From: Planctomycetaceae bacterium
Lineage (GTDB): Bacteria > Planctomycetota > Planctomycetia > Pirellulales > Thermoguttaceae
Assembly: GCA_012719125.1 (NCBI GenBank)
Contig: JAAYAY010000080.1
Location: forward strand, 1 to 42,462
Direction: 5' to 3'
DNA length: 42,462 nucleotides
A model generated the notes under the pieces. That model ran no database searches, had not been told where the DNA came from, and saw only the letters and a list, made by a program, of their open reading frames with translations. This document shows, piece by piece, positions 1-8,376 of this stretch; within the stretch, counting starts at the first letter, position 1, and every line of letters starts with the position of its first letter. The translations under genes and the position numbers were made by a program.

Positions 1-183
1 AAGCCGGAAGCGAAGCCGGAGGCCAAGCCCGAGCCGAAGGCCGAATCGAAGCCGGCTCCCAAGTCTGAGGCCAAACCTGAACCGAAGCCGGAAGCCAAAC
101 CCGACGCGAAACCGGAATCGAAGCCGGAAACCAAGCCGGCCCCGGCCCCCGAACCCAAAGCGGAGAAATCCGAGGGCAAATAG
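1..183 (+). CDS. C-terminal Lys-Pro-Glu-rich tail of a protein cut by the window edge
   Basis: The frame opens at base 1 and ends in TAG at 181-183, giving 60 residues made almost entirely of K-P-E/A/D/S units (for example KPEAKPEAKPEPKAESKPAP). Such low-complexity charged tails are typical of disordered C termini, often on envelope proteins. The gene sits just upstream of murE. In other dcw clusters that position is held by the division penicillin-binding protein (ftsI type), so this could be the tail of such a protein, but nothing in the visible part proves it. The catalytic part lies outside the window. Confidence 0.7.
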   Translation, partial: KPEAKPEAKPEPKAESKPAPKSEAKPEPKPEAKPDAKPESKPETKPAPAPEPKAEKSEGK

Positions 184-291
184 GGCTGGAGGGGTGCTGT
201 TACGGGCAGTTGTGTTTGCCTGAATTGCCAGTATGACCTTCTTGCAGCGGTCTGTCGGTTTCCGGCTGCTTCGGTGGGTCAAGATTCTGCC

Positions 292-319
292 TTGACAATA
301 ACCGCAGAATTGCGACAAT
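292..319 (+). promoter_or_regulatory. Candidate sigma-70 promoter for murE and the cluster
   Basis: TTGACA at 292-297 is a perfect -35 consensus. It is followed after 16 bp by GACAAT at 314-319 (4 of 6 matches to TATAAT). It lies about 140 bp upstream of the chosen murE start and after the stop of the preceding gene, so murE may have its own transcription start. Confidence 0.45.
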
Positions 320-460
320 CCGGCCCGCCGCAGAGTGAGGGGGTGTCAGGGAGACACCGAAGGCGAGGGATGTTGGAAAGGACACCGCATCCGTCGCATC
401 TGGGGCTCATGTGAAGATCCGGTTCCCAATCCGATCTTCCCGGCATGGAGGCCAAGCGTC

Positions 461-1960
461 ATGCAGGTTCGTCCCAGCGAGGGACAATTCGTTCGGCTAG
501 GCGAGGTGCTGCCCGAGATCGACACGGCAGATGCCGGCGCCGTCACCTTCGACGCCGTCGAGCGCGATTCGCGCCGCGTCCAGCCGGGCGATCTCTTCGT
601 GGCCATGGCAGGCCCCGACCACGACGGGCTGGAATTCGCCGACGAGGCGATCCATCGCGGATGCGCCGCCGTCGTCGCCGATCGCCGCCCCCGGACTCCT
701 CTGGCGGCGCCCCTGGTCCTCGTGCCCGACGCTCGCCAGGCCTACGGGCAGCTTTGCCATGCCGTCGCGGGATACCCCAGCCGCCAGTTGAAGGTCATCG
801 GCGTCACCGGAACGAATGGCAAGACGACGACCTCCTGCCTGATCGCCAGCATCCTCAATGCGGCCGGGTTTCCCACGGGACTCATCGGCACGCTGGGCGT
901 TTTCGACGGCGAAGAATTCGGACCCTCCGGCCTGACCACGCCGCCGGCCGACGAATTGGCCCGCTGGCTGGCTCGCATGGCGATCAACGGGTGCACCCAT
1001 GCCGTGATGGAGGTTTCCAGCCACGCGCTCGACCAGAATCGCACGGCCGGGGTCGAACTCGACGCCGCCTGCGTCACGAACGTTCGCCGCGACCACCTCG
1101 ACTACCACCCCTCGATCGAAGCCTACCGGCGGGCAAAATCGCAGATCTTCCGCTTGCTCGCGGGCGAAGGCTTCGCCGTGCTCAACGTCGACGATCCTAC
1201 CGCCGCCGGCTATCTGACCGAGTTGACCAGCCCCGTGCTCACGGTCGGCATGCAAGCCGCCGCCGAACTCACGGCCATTGAGATCGAACGATTCGTGAGC
1301 GAGCATACGTTCCTGCTCACGGCCGGCAGCGAGACGATCCCGGTGCGCACGAAGATGATCGGCACCCATCACGTCTACAACTGCCTGGTGGCCGCCGCCG
1401 TGGGCCTGGCCTACGGGATCGACCTGCCCACGATCGTCCGCGGGCTGGAGAATCTCGATCACGTACCCGGCCGGCTGGAGCGCATCGAGTGCGGCCAGCC
1501 TTTCAGCGTGTTCGTCGATTTCGCCCATACGCCCGACGCCCTCGCCGGCGTGTTGAGCACCCTCCGCGAAGTCGTCCGGGGACGCATCCTCTGCGTCTTC
1601 GGGGCGGGCGGAAATCGCGACCAGGAAAAACGCCCCCTTATGGGCCGAGCCGTGGAACAAGCGGCCGACGTGGCCGTGCTCACCAACGACAATCCCCGAA
1701 ACGAACCGGCTGAACAAATCGTCCGCGACCTCCTCGACGGTTTCCATCAGCCCTGCGGGGCCCGCGTCATGCTCGACCGGGCCCAGGCGATCGGCTGGAC
1801 ATTGGCACAGGCCCGGCCGGGCGATTGCGTCGTCATCGCCGGAAAGGGGCACGAGAACTACCAGATTATCGGCGATCGCCGGATTCCGTTCGACGATCGC
1901 GACGTGGCCAAGGCCTGGCTTTACGAACACCAACCCTGCTCACCAGCCAATCTCCAATAA
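461..1960 (+). CDS. murE: UDP-N-acetylmuramoyl-tripeptide ligase (meso-diaminopimelate adding)
   Basis: Cytoplasmic ATP-dependent ligase that adds the third stem-peptide residue to UDP-MurNAc-L-Ala-D-Glu. The protein has 499 residues, normal for MurE. The ATP-binding loop GVTGTNGKTTT is at residues 114-124. A TTPPADELARWL stretch and an EVSSHALDQ stretch typical of the family follow, and the AYRRAKSQIF region carries the lysine expected to be carbamylated. DNPR at about 410-413 is the signature of meso-diaminopimelate-specific enzymes. The frame extends upstream to 335, but the ATG at 461 gives the usual N terminus and the extra 42 residues are Arg/Trp-rich with no family character. It is followed by murF after a short hairpin-bearing gap. 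Confidence 0.96.
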   Translation: MQVRPSEGQFVRLGEVLPEIDTADAGAVTFDAVERDSRRVQPGDLFVAMAGPDHDGLEFADEAIHRGCAAVVADRRPRTPLAAPLVLVPDARQAYGQLCHAVAGYPSRQLKVIGVTGTNGKTTTSCLIASILNAAGFPTGLIGTLGVFDGEEFGPSGLTTPPADELARWLARMAINGCTHAVMEVSSHALDQNRTAGVELDAACVTNVRRDHLDYHPSIEAYRRAKSQIFRLLAGEGFAVLNVDDPTAAGYLTELTSPVLTVGMQAAAELTAIEIERFVSEHTFLLTAGSETIPVRTKMIGTHHVYNCLVAAAVGLAYGIDLPTIVRGLENLDHVPGRLERIECGQPFSVFVDFAHTPDALAGVLSTLREVVRGRILCVFGAGGNRDQEKRPLMGRAVEQAADVAVLTNDNPRNEPAEQIVRDLLDGFHQPCGARVMLDRAQAIGWTLAQARPGDCVVIAGKGHENYQIIGDRRIPFDDRDVAKAWLYEHQPCSPANLQ

Positions 1961-1982
1961 CGTAGCCGACACCCAAGCGGCG

Positions 1983-1999
1983 GGCACTCTTCGAGTGCC
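1983..1999 (+). repeat. Hairpin in the murE-murF gap
   Basis: GGCACTC (1983-1989) and GAGTGCC (1993-1999) form a perfect 7-bp stem with a TTC loop, extendable by flanking GC pairs. No T-run follows, so it is not a standard terminator. A second palindrome, CAGGCT-GA-AGCCTG, follows at 2043-2056. The pair looks like small dispersed intergenic palindromes and argues that this stretch is untranslated leader. Confidence 0.5.
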
Positions 2000-2042
2000 G
2001 TCCGCAGAAACTCCTGTCATCAAATCACCCGTGCAGCGACAA

Positions 2043-2056
2043 CAGGCTGAAGCCTG
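2043..2056 (+). repeat. Short palindrome CAGGCT-GA-AGCCTG before murF
   Basis: A 6-bp perfect inverted repeat with a 2-nt loop ends 13 nt before the preferred murF start. It may be part of a dispersed intergenic repeat or may affect access to the start codon. No Shine-Dalgarno sequence is visible here. Confidence 0.4.
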
Positions 2057-2069
2057 GACTCCAACACCT

Positions 2070-3458
2070 ATGGCAAACCTCAGCGACCTTCAGAATGCCG
2101 TCGGCGGCGCCCGCCTTGTCAAGTGCGGCGACTCCTTCGACGGCGATGCGCCCCTGGGCCGCGTGGTGATCGACAGTCGCCAGGTGGAACCGGGCGACGT
2201 CTTTTGGGGTCTGAGAGGAGACCGCTCGGACGGTTCCGATTATGCCGAGGAGGCCTTCGCACGAGGCGCGGCCGGCGCGGTGGTGAGCAGACCTGTACGA
2301 GCCCCCGGGGGCTGTTGGACTCTGGTCGTTGAGGATACCTTGCACGCCCTGCATGCATGGGCCGCCTGGCATCGCCGGCGATTCAGCGGCGCCGTGATCG
2401 GCGTCACCGGCAGCGTTGGAAAGACGACCTGCCGGCAGATGATCCAGACTATTCTGAGCAGCAAATATTGCGGAACGTGCAGCCCGCGAAACTACAACAA
2501 TCACATCGGCCTGCCCATGAGTATGCTCCAAATGGAGCCGGACCACAATTTCGCGGTGCTGGAGATGGGCGCCAGCGGTCCCGGCGAAATCGCCCGGCTG
2601 GCCGCACTCTGCCGCCCCACGATCGGAGTGATCACGCACGTGGGCGACGCCCACCTGGGCGGATTCGGCAGCCGCCGGCAGATTGCCGACGCCAAGGCCG
2701 AGTTGCTCGACGCCCTGCCGGCCGACGGTTACGCCGTGCTTGGAGAAGATCCCTGGCTCGTACGCCTGCGGGATCGTTCGGCGGCGTCCACCGTGATGGT
2801 CGGCCGCGGCAGAGATTGTGACCTGATTGCCAAAGAAGTGGTCTTGGGCCAGGGAACACTTTCGTATATTGTCCGCGATGTTTCGTTCGAGGTGCCCGTC
2901 TGGGGACGCCACCACCTGACGGCCGCCATGGCGGCCACGGCCGTGGGGCTCCGGCTCGGATGCACCTTGCAGGAAACGGCCGACGCCCTTCGCACCTTCC
3001 GCACCGTTCCCATGCGGTGCGAGGTCATCCAGGTGCGATCGGCAACCATCATCAACGATACCTACAACGCCAGCCCCACGTCGATGCTGGCGGCCCTGGA
3101 ACTCGTCCGTGATTTCGATACGAGAGGACGACGGATCGTGGTCCTCGGCGATATGCAGGAGCTGGGAGATGAGGCGATCGCGATGCACCGGCAACTGGGC
3201 GGCCAGGCCGTCAGCCGATGCGGAGCCGACTTGCTGATCGCGTGCGGTGAATATGCCGCCTACGTGGTCGCCGGAGCAAGAGAGGCCGGACTGACCGCCG
3301 GCCGCTCCCTCGCATGCCGCCAACCCGAAGAAACACTATCCCATTTGGGACAGACCATCCTGCCCGGCGACGTCGTGCTCGTCAAAGGCTCGCGGGCCCT
3401 GGGGATGGAAAGAATCGTTCAAGCCATGCAAACCTACCCGCAACGCCGAGTTGCTTAA
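2070..3458 (+). CDS. murF: UDP-N-acetylmuramoyl-tripeptide--D-alanyl-D-alanine ligase
   Basis: Adds D-Ala-D-Ala to UDP-MurNAc-tripeptide, the last cytoplasmic step before lipid linkage. The protein has 462 residues. The ATP loop GVTGSVGKTT is at residues 111-120. NYNNHIGLPMSML, VLEMGASGPGEIARL and ITHVGDAHLGGFGS follow, and INDTYNASPTSM marks the C-terminal domain. The ATG at 2070 (MANLSDLQ) is preferred. A GTG at 1995 in the same frame would add 25 residues encoded by two palindromes and was rejected. It follows murE by 109 bp and precedes mraY after a repeat-rich gap. Confidence 0.95.
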   Translation: MANLSDLQNAVGGARLVKCGDSFDGDAPLGRVVIDSRQVEPGDVFWGLRGDRSDGSDYAEEAFARGAAGAVVSRPVRAPGGCWTLVVEDTLHALHAWAAWHRRRFSGAVIGVTGSVGKTTCRQMIQTILSSKYCGTCSPRNYNNHIGLPMSMLQMEPDHNFAVLEMGASGPGEIARLAALCRPTIGVITHVGDAHLGGFGSRRQIADAKAELLDALPADGYAVLGEDPWLVRLRDRSAASTVMVGRGRDCDLIAKEVVLGQGTLSYIVRDVSFEVPVWGRHHLTAAMAATAVGLRLGCTLQETADALRTFRTVPMRCEVIQVRSATIINDTYNASPTSMLAALELVRDFDTRGRRIVVLGDMQELGDEAIAMHRQLGGQAVSRCGADLLIACGEYAAYVVAGAREAGLTAGRSLACRQPEETLSHLGQTILPGDVVLVKGSRALGMERIVQAMQTYPQRRVA

Positions 3459-3487
3459 GCCGCAAGGCGACAATCAGTGTCCATAGC

Positions 3488-3505
3488 CGCGGGGCTTGCC
3501 CCGCG
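3488..3505 (+). terminator. Possible terminator-like hairpin after murF
   Basis: Eight GC-rich base pairs (CGCGGGGC / GCCCCGCG) with a TT loop begin 30 nt after the murF stop. Only TTTG follows, so intrinsic termination would be weak. It may instead be an RNA-stabilising or repeat element. Confidence 0.35.
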
Positions 3506-3814
3506 TTTGAAAAACGGAGAGGTAACAAAACACCACAAACCAATTTGAGCTCCATCGACCGTGTCGAGTTTGCGGGAACTTGACGCGACCCTCCCTCCTG
3601 GGGTAGGAGCAATTCCTTGTCGCACCTCGCGGTTTCTGGGTCAACCGCAGCGGCAAGTGCTTCTCGATGGAGCTTGGGACTGAGCACCGGGCGGCGCCTG
3701 CGGCGCCGACCCGGTCGCTCAGGGAAACACCACCAAGCTCGGGGGCCGCCGGCGGAAACGCCGAGCGGCCCGGCTTGTTTGGAGACTCCAACCATCACGA
3801 ACCTCGAGAAAGCA

Positions 3815-3987
3815 CGAAATCCGAATCTCGAAATACGAAACAAATCCCAAATCAGAAATCAGAATGACTCAAACTCGGCGGGATCTGATTCACAAGGTTC
3901 ACTGACATCGCCGCACAACAAGTTCTGAACGTTCGTCCTTCCGGTTTTGAATTTGTTTCGTATTTGGTGCTTCGCATTTCGGATTTC
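3815..3987. repeat. Long inverted repeat upstream of mraY
   Basis: AAATACGAAACAAAT at 3831-3845 is perfectly complementary to ATTTGTTTCGTATTT at 3951-3965. A second, outer pair matches 10 of 11 bases (GAAATCCGAAT at 3816-3826 with TTTCGGATTTC at 3977-3987). The arms enclose about 105 nt. The right arm ends 11 nt before the mraY start codon. This looks like a MITE- or REP-like non-autonomous element; no coding content or target duplication is obvious. Confidence 0.6.
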
Positions 3988-3997
3988 CCTCCCCACC

Positions 3998-5176
3998 ATG
4001 CTTCACTGGTTCCTTCACTCGATCGAATCCTGCGCAACCCTCGGCCAGCGGCCCGAGTGGATCGCGAGCGTTGAGAAGATCACCTTTCGCGGATCCCTGG
4101 CCGCCATGGTCAGCTTCGCCCTGGCAGTGCTTCTCGGTCCGCGGATTATCCGTTGGCTCGGAGAGCGGTTCCGCGAGCCGAACGTGAGCGATTCGGCCGA
4201 AATCCAGCGGCTCCACCGCGAAAAACACGCCACGCCGACGATGGGCGGGCTGTTCATCGTGGCCGGACTGGTGACCGGCCTGCTCGTCTTCGGCGACCTC
4301 GCCAATCGCTACCTCCAAGCGGCCCTGGTGGTCGCCCTCGGCCTCACCTGGTTGGGAGCGGCCGACGACTTGATGAAAATGCACGGCATCGGCCGCGGAC
4401 TGTCCCCCCGGGCGAAACTCCTGGGCCAAACCGCCGTGGCAACCCTTGCTGCACTCCTCGTCTGGCAATACCAATCCAGTTCGGGGCAGGCCTTTCCCAT
4501 GCATCTGCCCCTGCTCGGCAGTCTGCCCGACCTGGGATTCTGGTTCGTCCCTCTGGCCGTGCTGGTCATGGTCGGATCGTCCAACGCCGTCAACCTGACC
4601 GACGGACTCGACGGATTGGCGGGCGGATGTCTGATCTTCGCCACCGGGGCCATGGCCGTCGTGGCCTACGCCACCGGACACGTCGAATTGGCCGAATACC
4701 TCCACATCCCCCGCGTAGCCGGCGCCGACGAAATGCTCATTCTCTGCGGCGGCATGATCGGCGGACTGCTCGGTTTCCTCTGGTTCAACTGTCATCCAGC
4801 CCAGGTCTTCATGGGCGACACCGGCTCGCTTCCCCTGGGCGGCCTGCTCGGACTGGTGGCCGTCGTGGCCCGCCAGGAACTCCTGCTCGTGGTCGTCGGC
4901 GGCGTGTTCGTCGTGGAAGCCCTGAGCGTCATCCTCCAGGTCGGGTCCTACAAATGGCGGCGCCGGCGGATCTTCCTCTGCGCTCCCCTTCATCACCACT
5001 TCCAACTGAAAGGTTGGCCCGAGTCGCACGTGGTGGTTCGCTTCTGGATCGCCTCGGCCTTCTGTGCGATCCTCGGACTGGCCGCCTTGAAGCTCAACGT
5101 CACCGAACCCACCCGCCATCCCGCACCGTACCGCGCAACTGCCGAGAACACAGATCATAACGTAATCCTCCCATGA
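3998..5176 (+). CDS. mraY: Phospho-N-acetylmuramoyl-pentapeptide-transferase
   Basis: Integral membrane enzyme that transfers phospho-MurNAc-pentapeptide to undecaprenyl phosphate, making lipid I. The protein has 392 residues with about ten hydrophobic segments. Family motifs in order are HREKHATPTMGG, a DD pair in WLGAADDLMK, NAVNLTDGLDGLAGG, FMGDTGSLPLGG and PLHHHFQLKGWPE (the HHH loop). The ATG at 3998 (MLHWFLHSIE) gives the usual start. An in-frame TTG at 3947 lies inside the inverted repeat and was rejected. Its stop overlaps the murG start by 4 nt, so the two are probably translationally coupled. Confidence 0.95.
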   Translation: MLHWFLHSIESCATLGQRPEWIASVEKITFRGSLAAMVSFALAVLLGPRIIRWLGERFREPNVSDSAEIQRLHREKHATPTMGGLFIVAGLVTGLLVFGDLANRYLQAALVVALGLTWLGAADDLMKMHGIGRGLSPRAKLLGQTAVATLAALLVWQYQSSSGQAFPMHLPLLGSLPDLGFWFVPLAVLVMVGSSNAVNLTDGLDGLAGGCLIFATGAMAVVAYATGHVELAEYLHIPRVAGADEMLILCGGMIGGLLGFLWFNCHPAQVFMGDTGSLPLGGLLGLVAVVARQELLLVVVGGVFVVEALSVILQVGSYKWRRRRIFLCAPLHHHFQLKGWPESHVVVRFWIASAFCAILGLAALKLNVTEPTRHPAPYRATAENTDHNVILP

Positions 5177-6459
5177 CCCCGTCACCCAGCCAGCCAACGC
5201 ACTTGCCCACCGTCGTCTTCTCAGGCGGCGGTACGGCAGGTCACCTCTTTCCGGGACTCGCGGTGGCACGCCGTCTTGCCGGCATGCTGCCGAAGCTGCG
5301 GATTGTGTTTGCCGGCGGGGGACGAGAGCAAGAGAAACGCCTGATCGAGGAGGCCGGCTTCCACTACCTGACCGTTCCCTGCCGGGCCCTTCCTCGCCGG
5401 CTTCGAGACGTCTTGCCGTTTGTCGCCATCAACTGGTCGGGCTACCGCGCCGCGCGGCGATTCCTGGCTCAGAACCCGGTCCGCGTGGTCGTCGGTTTGG
5501 GCGGCTACGCCAGCGTGCCCATGGCCCGGGCCGCCCTGCGGCGCCGCATTCCCCTGGTGCTCATGGAACAGAACGTCGTTCCCGGCCGAGCCAATCGCTG
5601 GCTGGCACGCCGGGCCGACGTGCTCTGCTCCGCCTTCGCCGAAGTGAAGCACTACCTGCCGCCCCATTGCCACTGGCGGGTGACCGGGAACCCGGTCCGC
5701 GACACCTTCCTGACGAACTCCCCGGCCGAATCTGCCGTGTCCACCGCCGGCCGGGCCTTCCATGGCGCCCATCGCCAATCGGGGCTCCGTCCGCCCTGGC
5801 CTCCCTTGCCGACGGAACTTGCCGCCCCGCCTGGCGACGTCGAACCGCCTCCCGTCCAACGGCCGCATCAACTTGTCGTTCTCGGCGGAAGCCGAGGCGC
5901 CCGCTGGCTCAATACGAATGTGCCCCTCGCCCTGGCCGCGATCAGCAAGCATTTTGCCGGCTGGCGGGTCGTTCATCAGACGGGGCACGACGACCACGAG
6001 GCGACCGCGGCCATCTACCGCCGCCTGAAGATCGATGCCGTGGTTCAGCCGTTCATTGCCGACGTGGCCAAGCTGCTGGCCGGGAGCGATGCGGCCATCT
6101 GCCGTGCCGGCGGCACGACCCTGGCCGAACTGGCTGCCTGCGGCGTGCCGGCCCTGCTCGTTCCCTATCCCCATGCGGCCGACGATCACCAGCGCAGGAA
6201 CGCTGAGGTCTTTGCCGCGGCCGGCGCCTGCTTCCTGCTCGACGAACGTGAAGCGGAAGAGCACCCCGAACAGTCCTTGGCCGCCCTGCTCCTGCCGCTG
6301 GTCGGAAGCCGCTCGACTCGTGACGCCATGAGCGAGCGGATGCGAGCGCTGGCCCATCCCGACGCGGCGGCCGACATCGCCACGATGATCGGCAACATGC
6401 TGGGGGAGGAGCGACTTTCGCCCGCGTCGCCCAACCCCAAGCAGCAATCGGCGGCGTGA
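5173..6459 (+). CDS. murG: UDP-GlcNAc--lipid I N-acetylglucosaminyltransferase
   Basis: Peripheral inner-membrane glycosyltransferase that makes lipid II. At 428 residues it is longer than the usual 350-370. N-terminal motif SGGGTAGHLFPGLAVARRL is at about 17-35, GGYASVP near 110, and TGNPVR near 171. The C-terminal domain has GGSRGARWLN near 238 and RAGGTTLAEL. The extra length is a Pro/Ala-rich stretch of roughly 60 residues (177-236) in the linker between the two Rossmann domains, where about half that is normal. It overlaps mraY by 4 nt. No ftsW lies between mraY and murG, and no murC follows. Confidence 0.95.
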   Translation: MTPSPSQPTHLPTVVFSGGGTAGHLFPGLAVARRLAGMLPKLRIVFAGGGREQEKRLIEEAGFHYLTVPCRALPRRLRDVLPFVAINWSGYRAARRFLAQNPVRVVVGLGGYASVPMARAALRRRIPLVLMEQNVVPGRANRWLARRADVLCSAFAEVKHYLPPHCHWRVTGNPVRDTFLTNSPAESAVSTAGRAFHGAHRQSGLRPPWPPLPTELAAPPGDVEPPPVQRPHQLVVLGGSRGARWLNTNVPLALAAISKHFAGWRVVHQTGHDDHEATAAIYRRLKIDAVVQPFIADVAKLLAGSDAAICRAGGTTLAELAACGVPALLVPYPHAADDHQRRNAEVFAAAGACFLLDEREAEEHPEQSLAALLLPLVGSRSTRDAMSERMRALAHPDAAADIATMIGNMLGEERLSPASPNPKQQSAA

Positions 6460-6793
6460 GGCGAGGTATTGGTGGGGTCCCGGGTGTCGGGCCGAGGCAA
6501 CGATGACGTAAAATGCGCTGACTGGTCCGTAGGCAATGAACATCGGATGTCGCCGAGTAATCAGCTCTTGTAGCAGGATCCGAGGCGTCAGTCCGTGTCC
6601 GCCGCTGACGGTCGTCCTACGCCCGGACGCGACTGCCCCGCCGTCGGGCTAGCGGATAGAAGTGGGAAGCGTATAATTACGAGTTCGTGGGTTCAGCAGG
6701 ACCGGCGATGAGTGGCGACGGCCGGTCGGATCGCGCCGACGGTCATTCGTTGGCTGGCAAAGTTACGAGAACGCCAACACGTACGGGAATCTT
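6460..6793. other. Intergenic stretch with a weak promoter signal
   Basis: No gene is supported here. A TATAAT hexamer lies at 6672-6677, about 115 nt before the ATPase start, without a clear -35 at the right spacing. CGTCAG and CTGACG form a 6-bp inverted repeat near 6587-6611. It separates the cell-wall cluster from the accessory cassette. Confidence 0.4.
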
Positions 6794-7894
6794 ATGATTG
6801 AAAGACTGTACGTCCACAACTTCCGCTCTTTCGAGAACTTCACGCTCGAACTTGGCGGACGTCCCTCCGCGTTGATTCTTGGCAAGAATGGATCGGGGAA
6901 GTCGACTGTCTTGCACTGCTTGTCGCTGTTTCAGAGAATCTGCCGCGGTTCCAATCGTGTGGGCAGCCTCATCTCTATGAGTGACTTCACTCGGTATCGC
7001 ACGGATCGACCCATGCGATTTGAGGTGGACCTGACACTGACGGGCCGGCGGTTCCGTTACGAGGTTTCGTTCGAATGGCCGCCGAACTTCAGATCGCCAC
7101 GCATCCTCGATGAAAGCCTTTCGGTCGATGGGGTGTCCGTATTCACTCGCCAGCAAGCACAGGTCCAACTGGCGGGCGGAGCAACATTCGGAATTGACTG
7201 GCACGTCGTCGCGCTGCCGGTCGTCAACGAGCAACCCGGCGAACGGGCAATCCAAGACCTGAAGAGTTTCTTCGCGTCGATGGTTCTGATCGCGCCTGTT
7301 CCGGCGGCGATGACGGGGTTTGCCGAGGAGCCCTCAATCGAGTTGCAGTACGACGCTGCGAACTATGCGGCGTGCTTGGGCGCCTTGCTCCAGCAGAAGC
7401 CCGCCGCATATGGGGAGTTCGACTCTTACGTAAAGACGGTGATCCCTGATTTCTCGTCGATTGAAAATGTGCCGCGCGGTGAACGCGGCAGTCAGTTGAT
7501 CGTCACATTTGAGCACAAGAGTTCGCGAGAAAACCTCTCGGTCGAGTTCAATGGCCTCGCCGACGGAGAGAAGTGCTTTTTCCTAAGTGCGTACATTATT
7601 GCGGCGAACAAGGTCGGCTGGCCGGTGTTCTGCATGTGGGACGAACCGGACAGTCATCTTTCGCTCTCGGAAGTCGGGCAATTCATTACGGCCTTGCGAA
7701 AGTTGACGAATCGGAGCGGCCAGTTCATTGCGACGACACACCACCCGGAGACAATCCGCAAGTTCTCCGACGAAACCACCTTGATACTGACACGCAAAGG
7801 GCATTTGGATCCCCCAATCGTTAGGCCTCTTGCCGATTTCAACTATAGCGGTGACTTGATCAACGCTCTGATTCGCGATGAGATCATCGGGTGA
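6794..7894 (+). CDS. AAA ATPase of the OLD/RecF-like ABC class
   Basis: Predicted DNA- or nucleic-acid-linked ATPase of 366 residues. The N terminus MIERLYVHNFRSFENF is typical of RecF/SMC-like heads. Walker A GKNGSGKST is at residues 30-38. Walker B followed by the D-loop-like FCMWDEPDSHLSLSE is near 278-292, and the H-switch TTHHPETIRK near 314-323. There is no long coiled coil. The stop codon overlaps a GTG of the next gene, so the two are translated together. ATPase plus small TOPRIM-like partner resembles split OLD or PARIS-type modules; the role in defence is inferred. Confidence 0.8.
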   Translation: MIERLYVHNFRSFENFTLELGGRPSALILGKNGSGKSTVLHCLSLFQRICRGSNRVGSLISMSDFTRYRTDRPMRFEVDLTLTGRRFRYEVSFEWPPNFRSPRILDESLSVDGVSVFTRQQAQVQLAGGATFGIDWHVVALPVVNEQPGERAIQDLKSFFASMVLIAPVPAAMTGFAEEPSIELQYDAANYAACLGALLQQKPAAYGEFDSYVKTVIPDFSSIENVPRGERGSQLIVTFEHKSSRENLSVEFNGLADGEKCFFLSAYIIAANKVGWPVFCMWDEPDSHLSLSEVGQFITALRKLTNRSGQFIATTHHPETIRKFSDETTLILTRKGHLDPPIVRPLADFNYSGDLINALIRDEIIG

Positions 7895-7896
7895 CC

Positions 7897-8376
7897 ATGA
7901 ACAGGTACGCGCCTCACGTCTATGTAATTCCGGAAGACGATCGAGATCGGCAGATCGCGGACGGTTTCGTACTGCATCACCAAGTGAAGGACTCACGAAT
8001 ACAGGTCGTTCCACCCGCAGGGGGATGGTCCAAGGTGCTTGCGACGTTCGTGAAGGAATACGTCCCAAAGCTGCGCGATTTCAAGGACGCTCACGTGGTC
8101 ATGCTGATCGACTTCGACGACCAGGTCGAGGGACGCAAAGAGCAGTTTGCGAAAGAGATACCGGCCGAGTTCCAAACTCGCGTGTTTGTGGTTGGGGCGA
8201 AACGCAATCCTGAGGCCCTGAAGAACGCACTCAAGATCGGCTTTGAGGAGATCGGCAGGTCTCTCGCCGATGATTGTGACACCGATAGCACGAGCTATTG
8301 GAGTCACGAAGAACTTCGGCACAACGACGTCGAGCGGCAACGCTTGGTTCAGGCTGTCAAGCCGTTTCTCTTCTAG
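7897..8376 (+). CDS. Small TOPRIM-like partner of the AAA ATPase
   Basis: The protein has 159 residues (161 if the overlapping GTG at 7891 is used). The N-terminal strand HVYVIPEDDRDRQIADGF carries an acidic residue (E13) and the central strand VVMLIDFDDQ carries a D-x-D pair (D72, D74), spaced as in TOPRIM nucleotidyl-transfer or nuclease folds. The C terminus has a W-S-H-E-E-L-R-H-N segment. No other domain is visible. Immediate coupling to the ATPase suggests the pair works as one complex, with this member as the likely nuclease. TOPRIM membership is from motif reading only. Confidence 0.6.
   Translation: MNRYAPHVYVIPEDDRDRQIADGFVLHHQVKDSRIQVVPPAGGWSKVLATFVKEYVPKLRDFKDAHVVMLIDFDDQVEGRKEQFAKEIPAEFQTRVFVVGAKRNPEALKNALKIGFEEIGRSLADDCDTDSTSYWSHEELRHNDVERQRLVQAVKPFLF

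Larger units (their letters stand above)
3459..3997. other. Repeat-rich intergenic stretch between murF and mraY
   Basis: This 0.54 kb holds no supported gene. It contains a strong hairpin at 3488-3505 (CGCGGGGC-TT-GCCCCGCG) just after murF, a GGCGCC-TGC-GGCGCC palindrome near 3693-3707, and the paired arms of an AT-richer inverted repeat at 3815-3845 and 3949-3987. Several short frames can be read on both strands but have no family resemblance and follow the palindromes. It probably represents inserted non-coding repeat elements inside the cell-wall cluster. Confidence 0.6.

Noticed and set aside
335-460. N-terminal extension of murE
   Set aside because: The extra 42 residues are not family-like and overlap the probable 5' leader downstream of the promoter.
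497-1933. Long minus-strand frame across murE
   Set aside because: Antisense shadow of a GC-rich coding gene; it has no family motifs, whereas the plus strand is a complete MurE.
3382-3843. Minus-strand frame of 153 codons between murF and mraY
   Set aside because: It runs through palindromic repeats, has no start signal and no protein-like composition.
3899-5269. Minus-strand frame of 456 codons across mraY
   Set aside because: Shadow frame with His/Gln/Glu-rich composition; mraY motifs on the plus strand are decisive.
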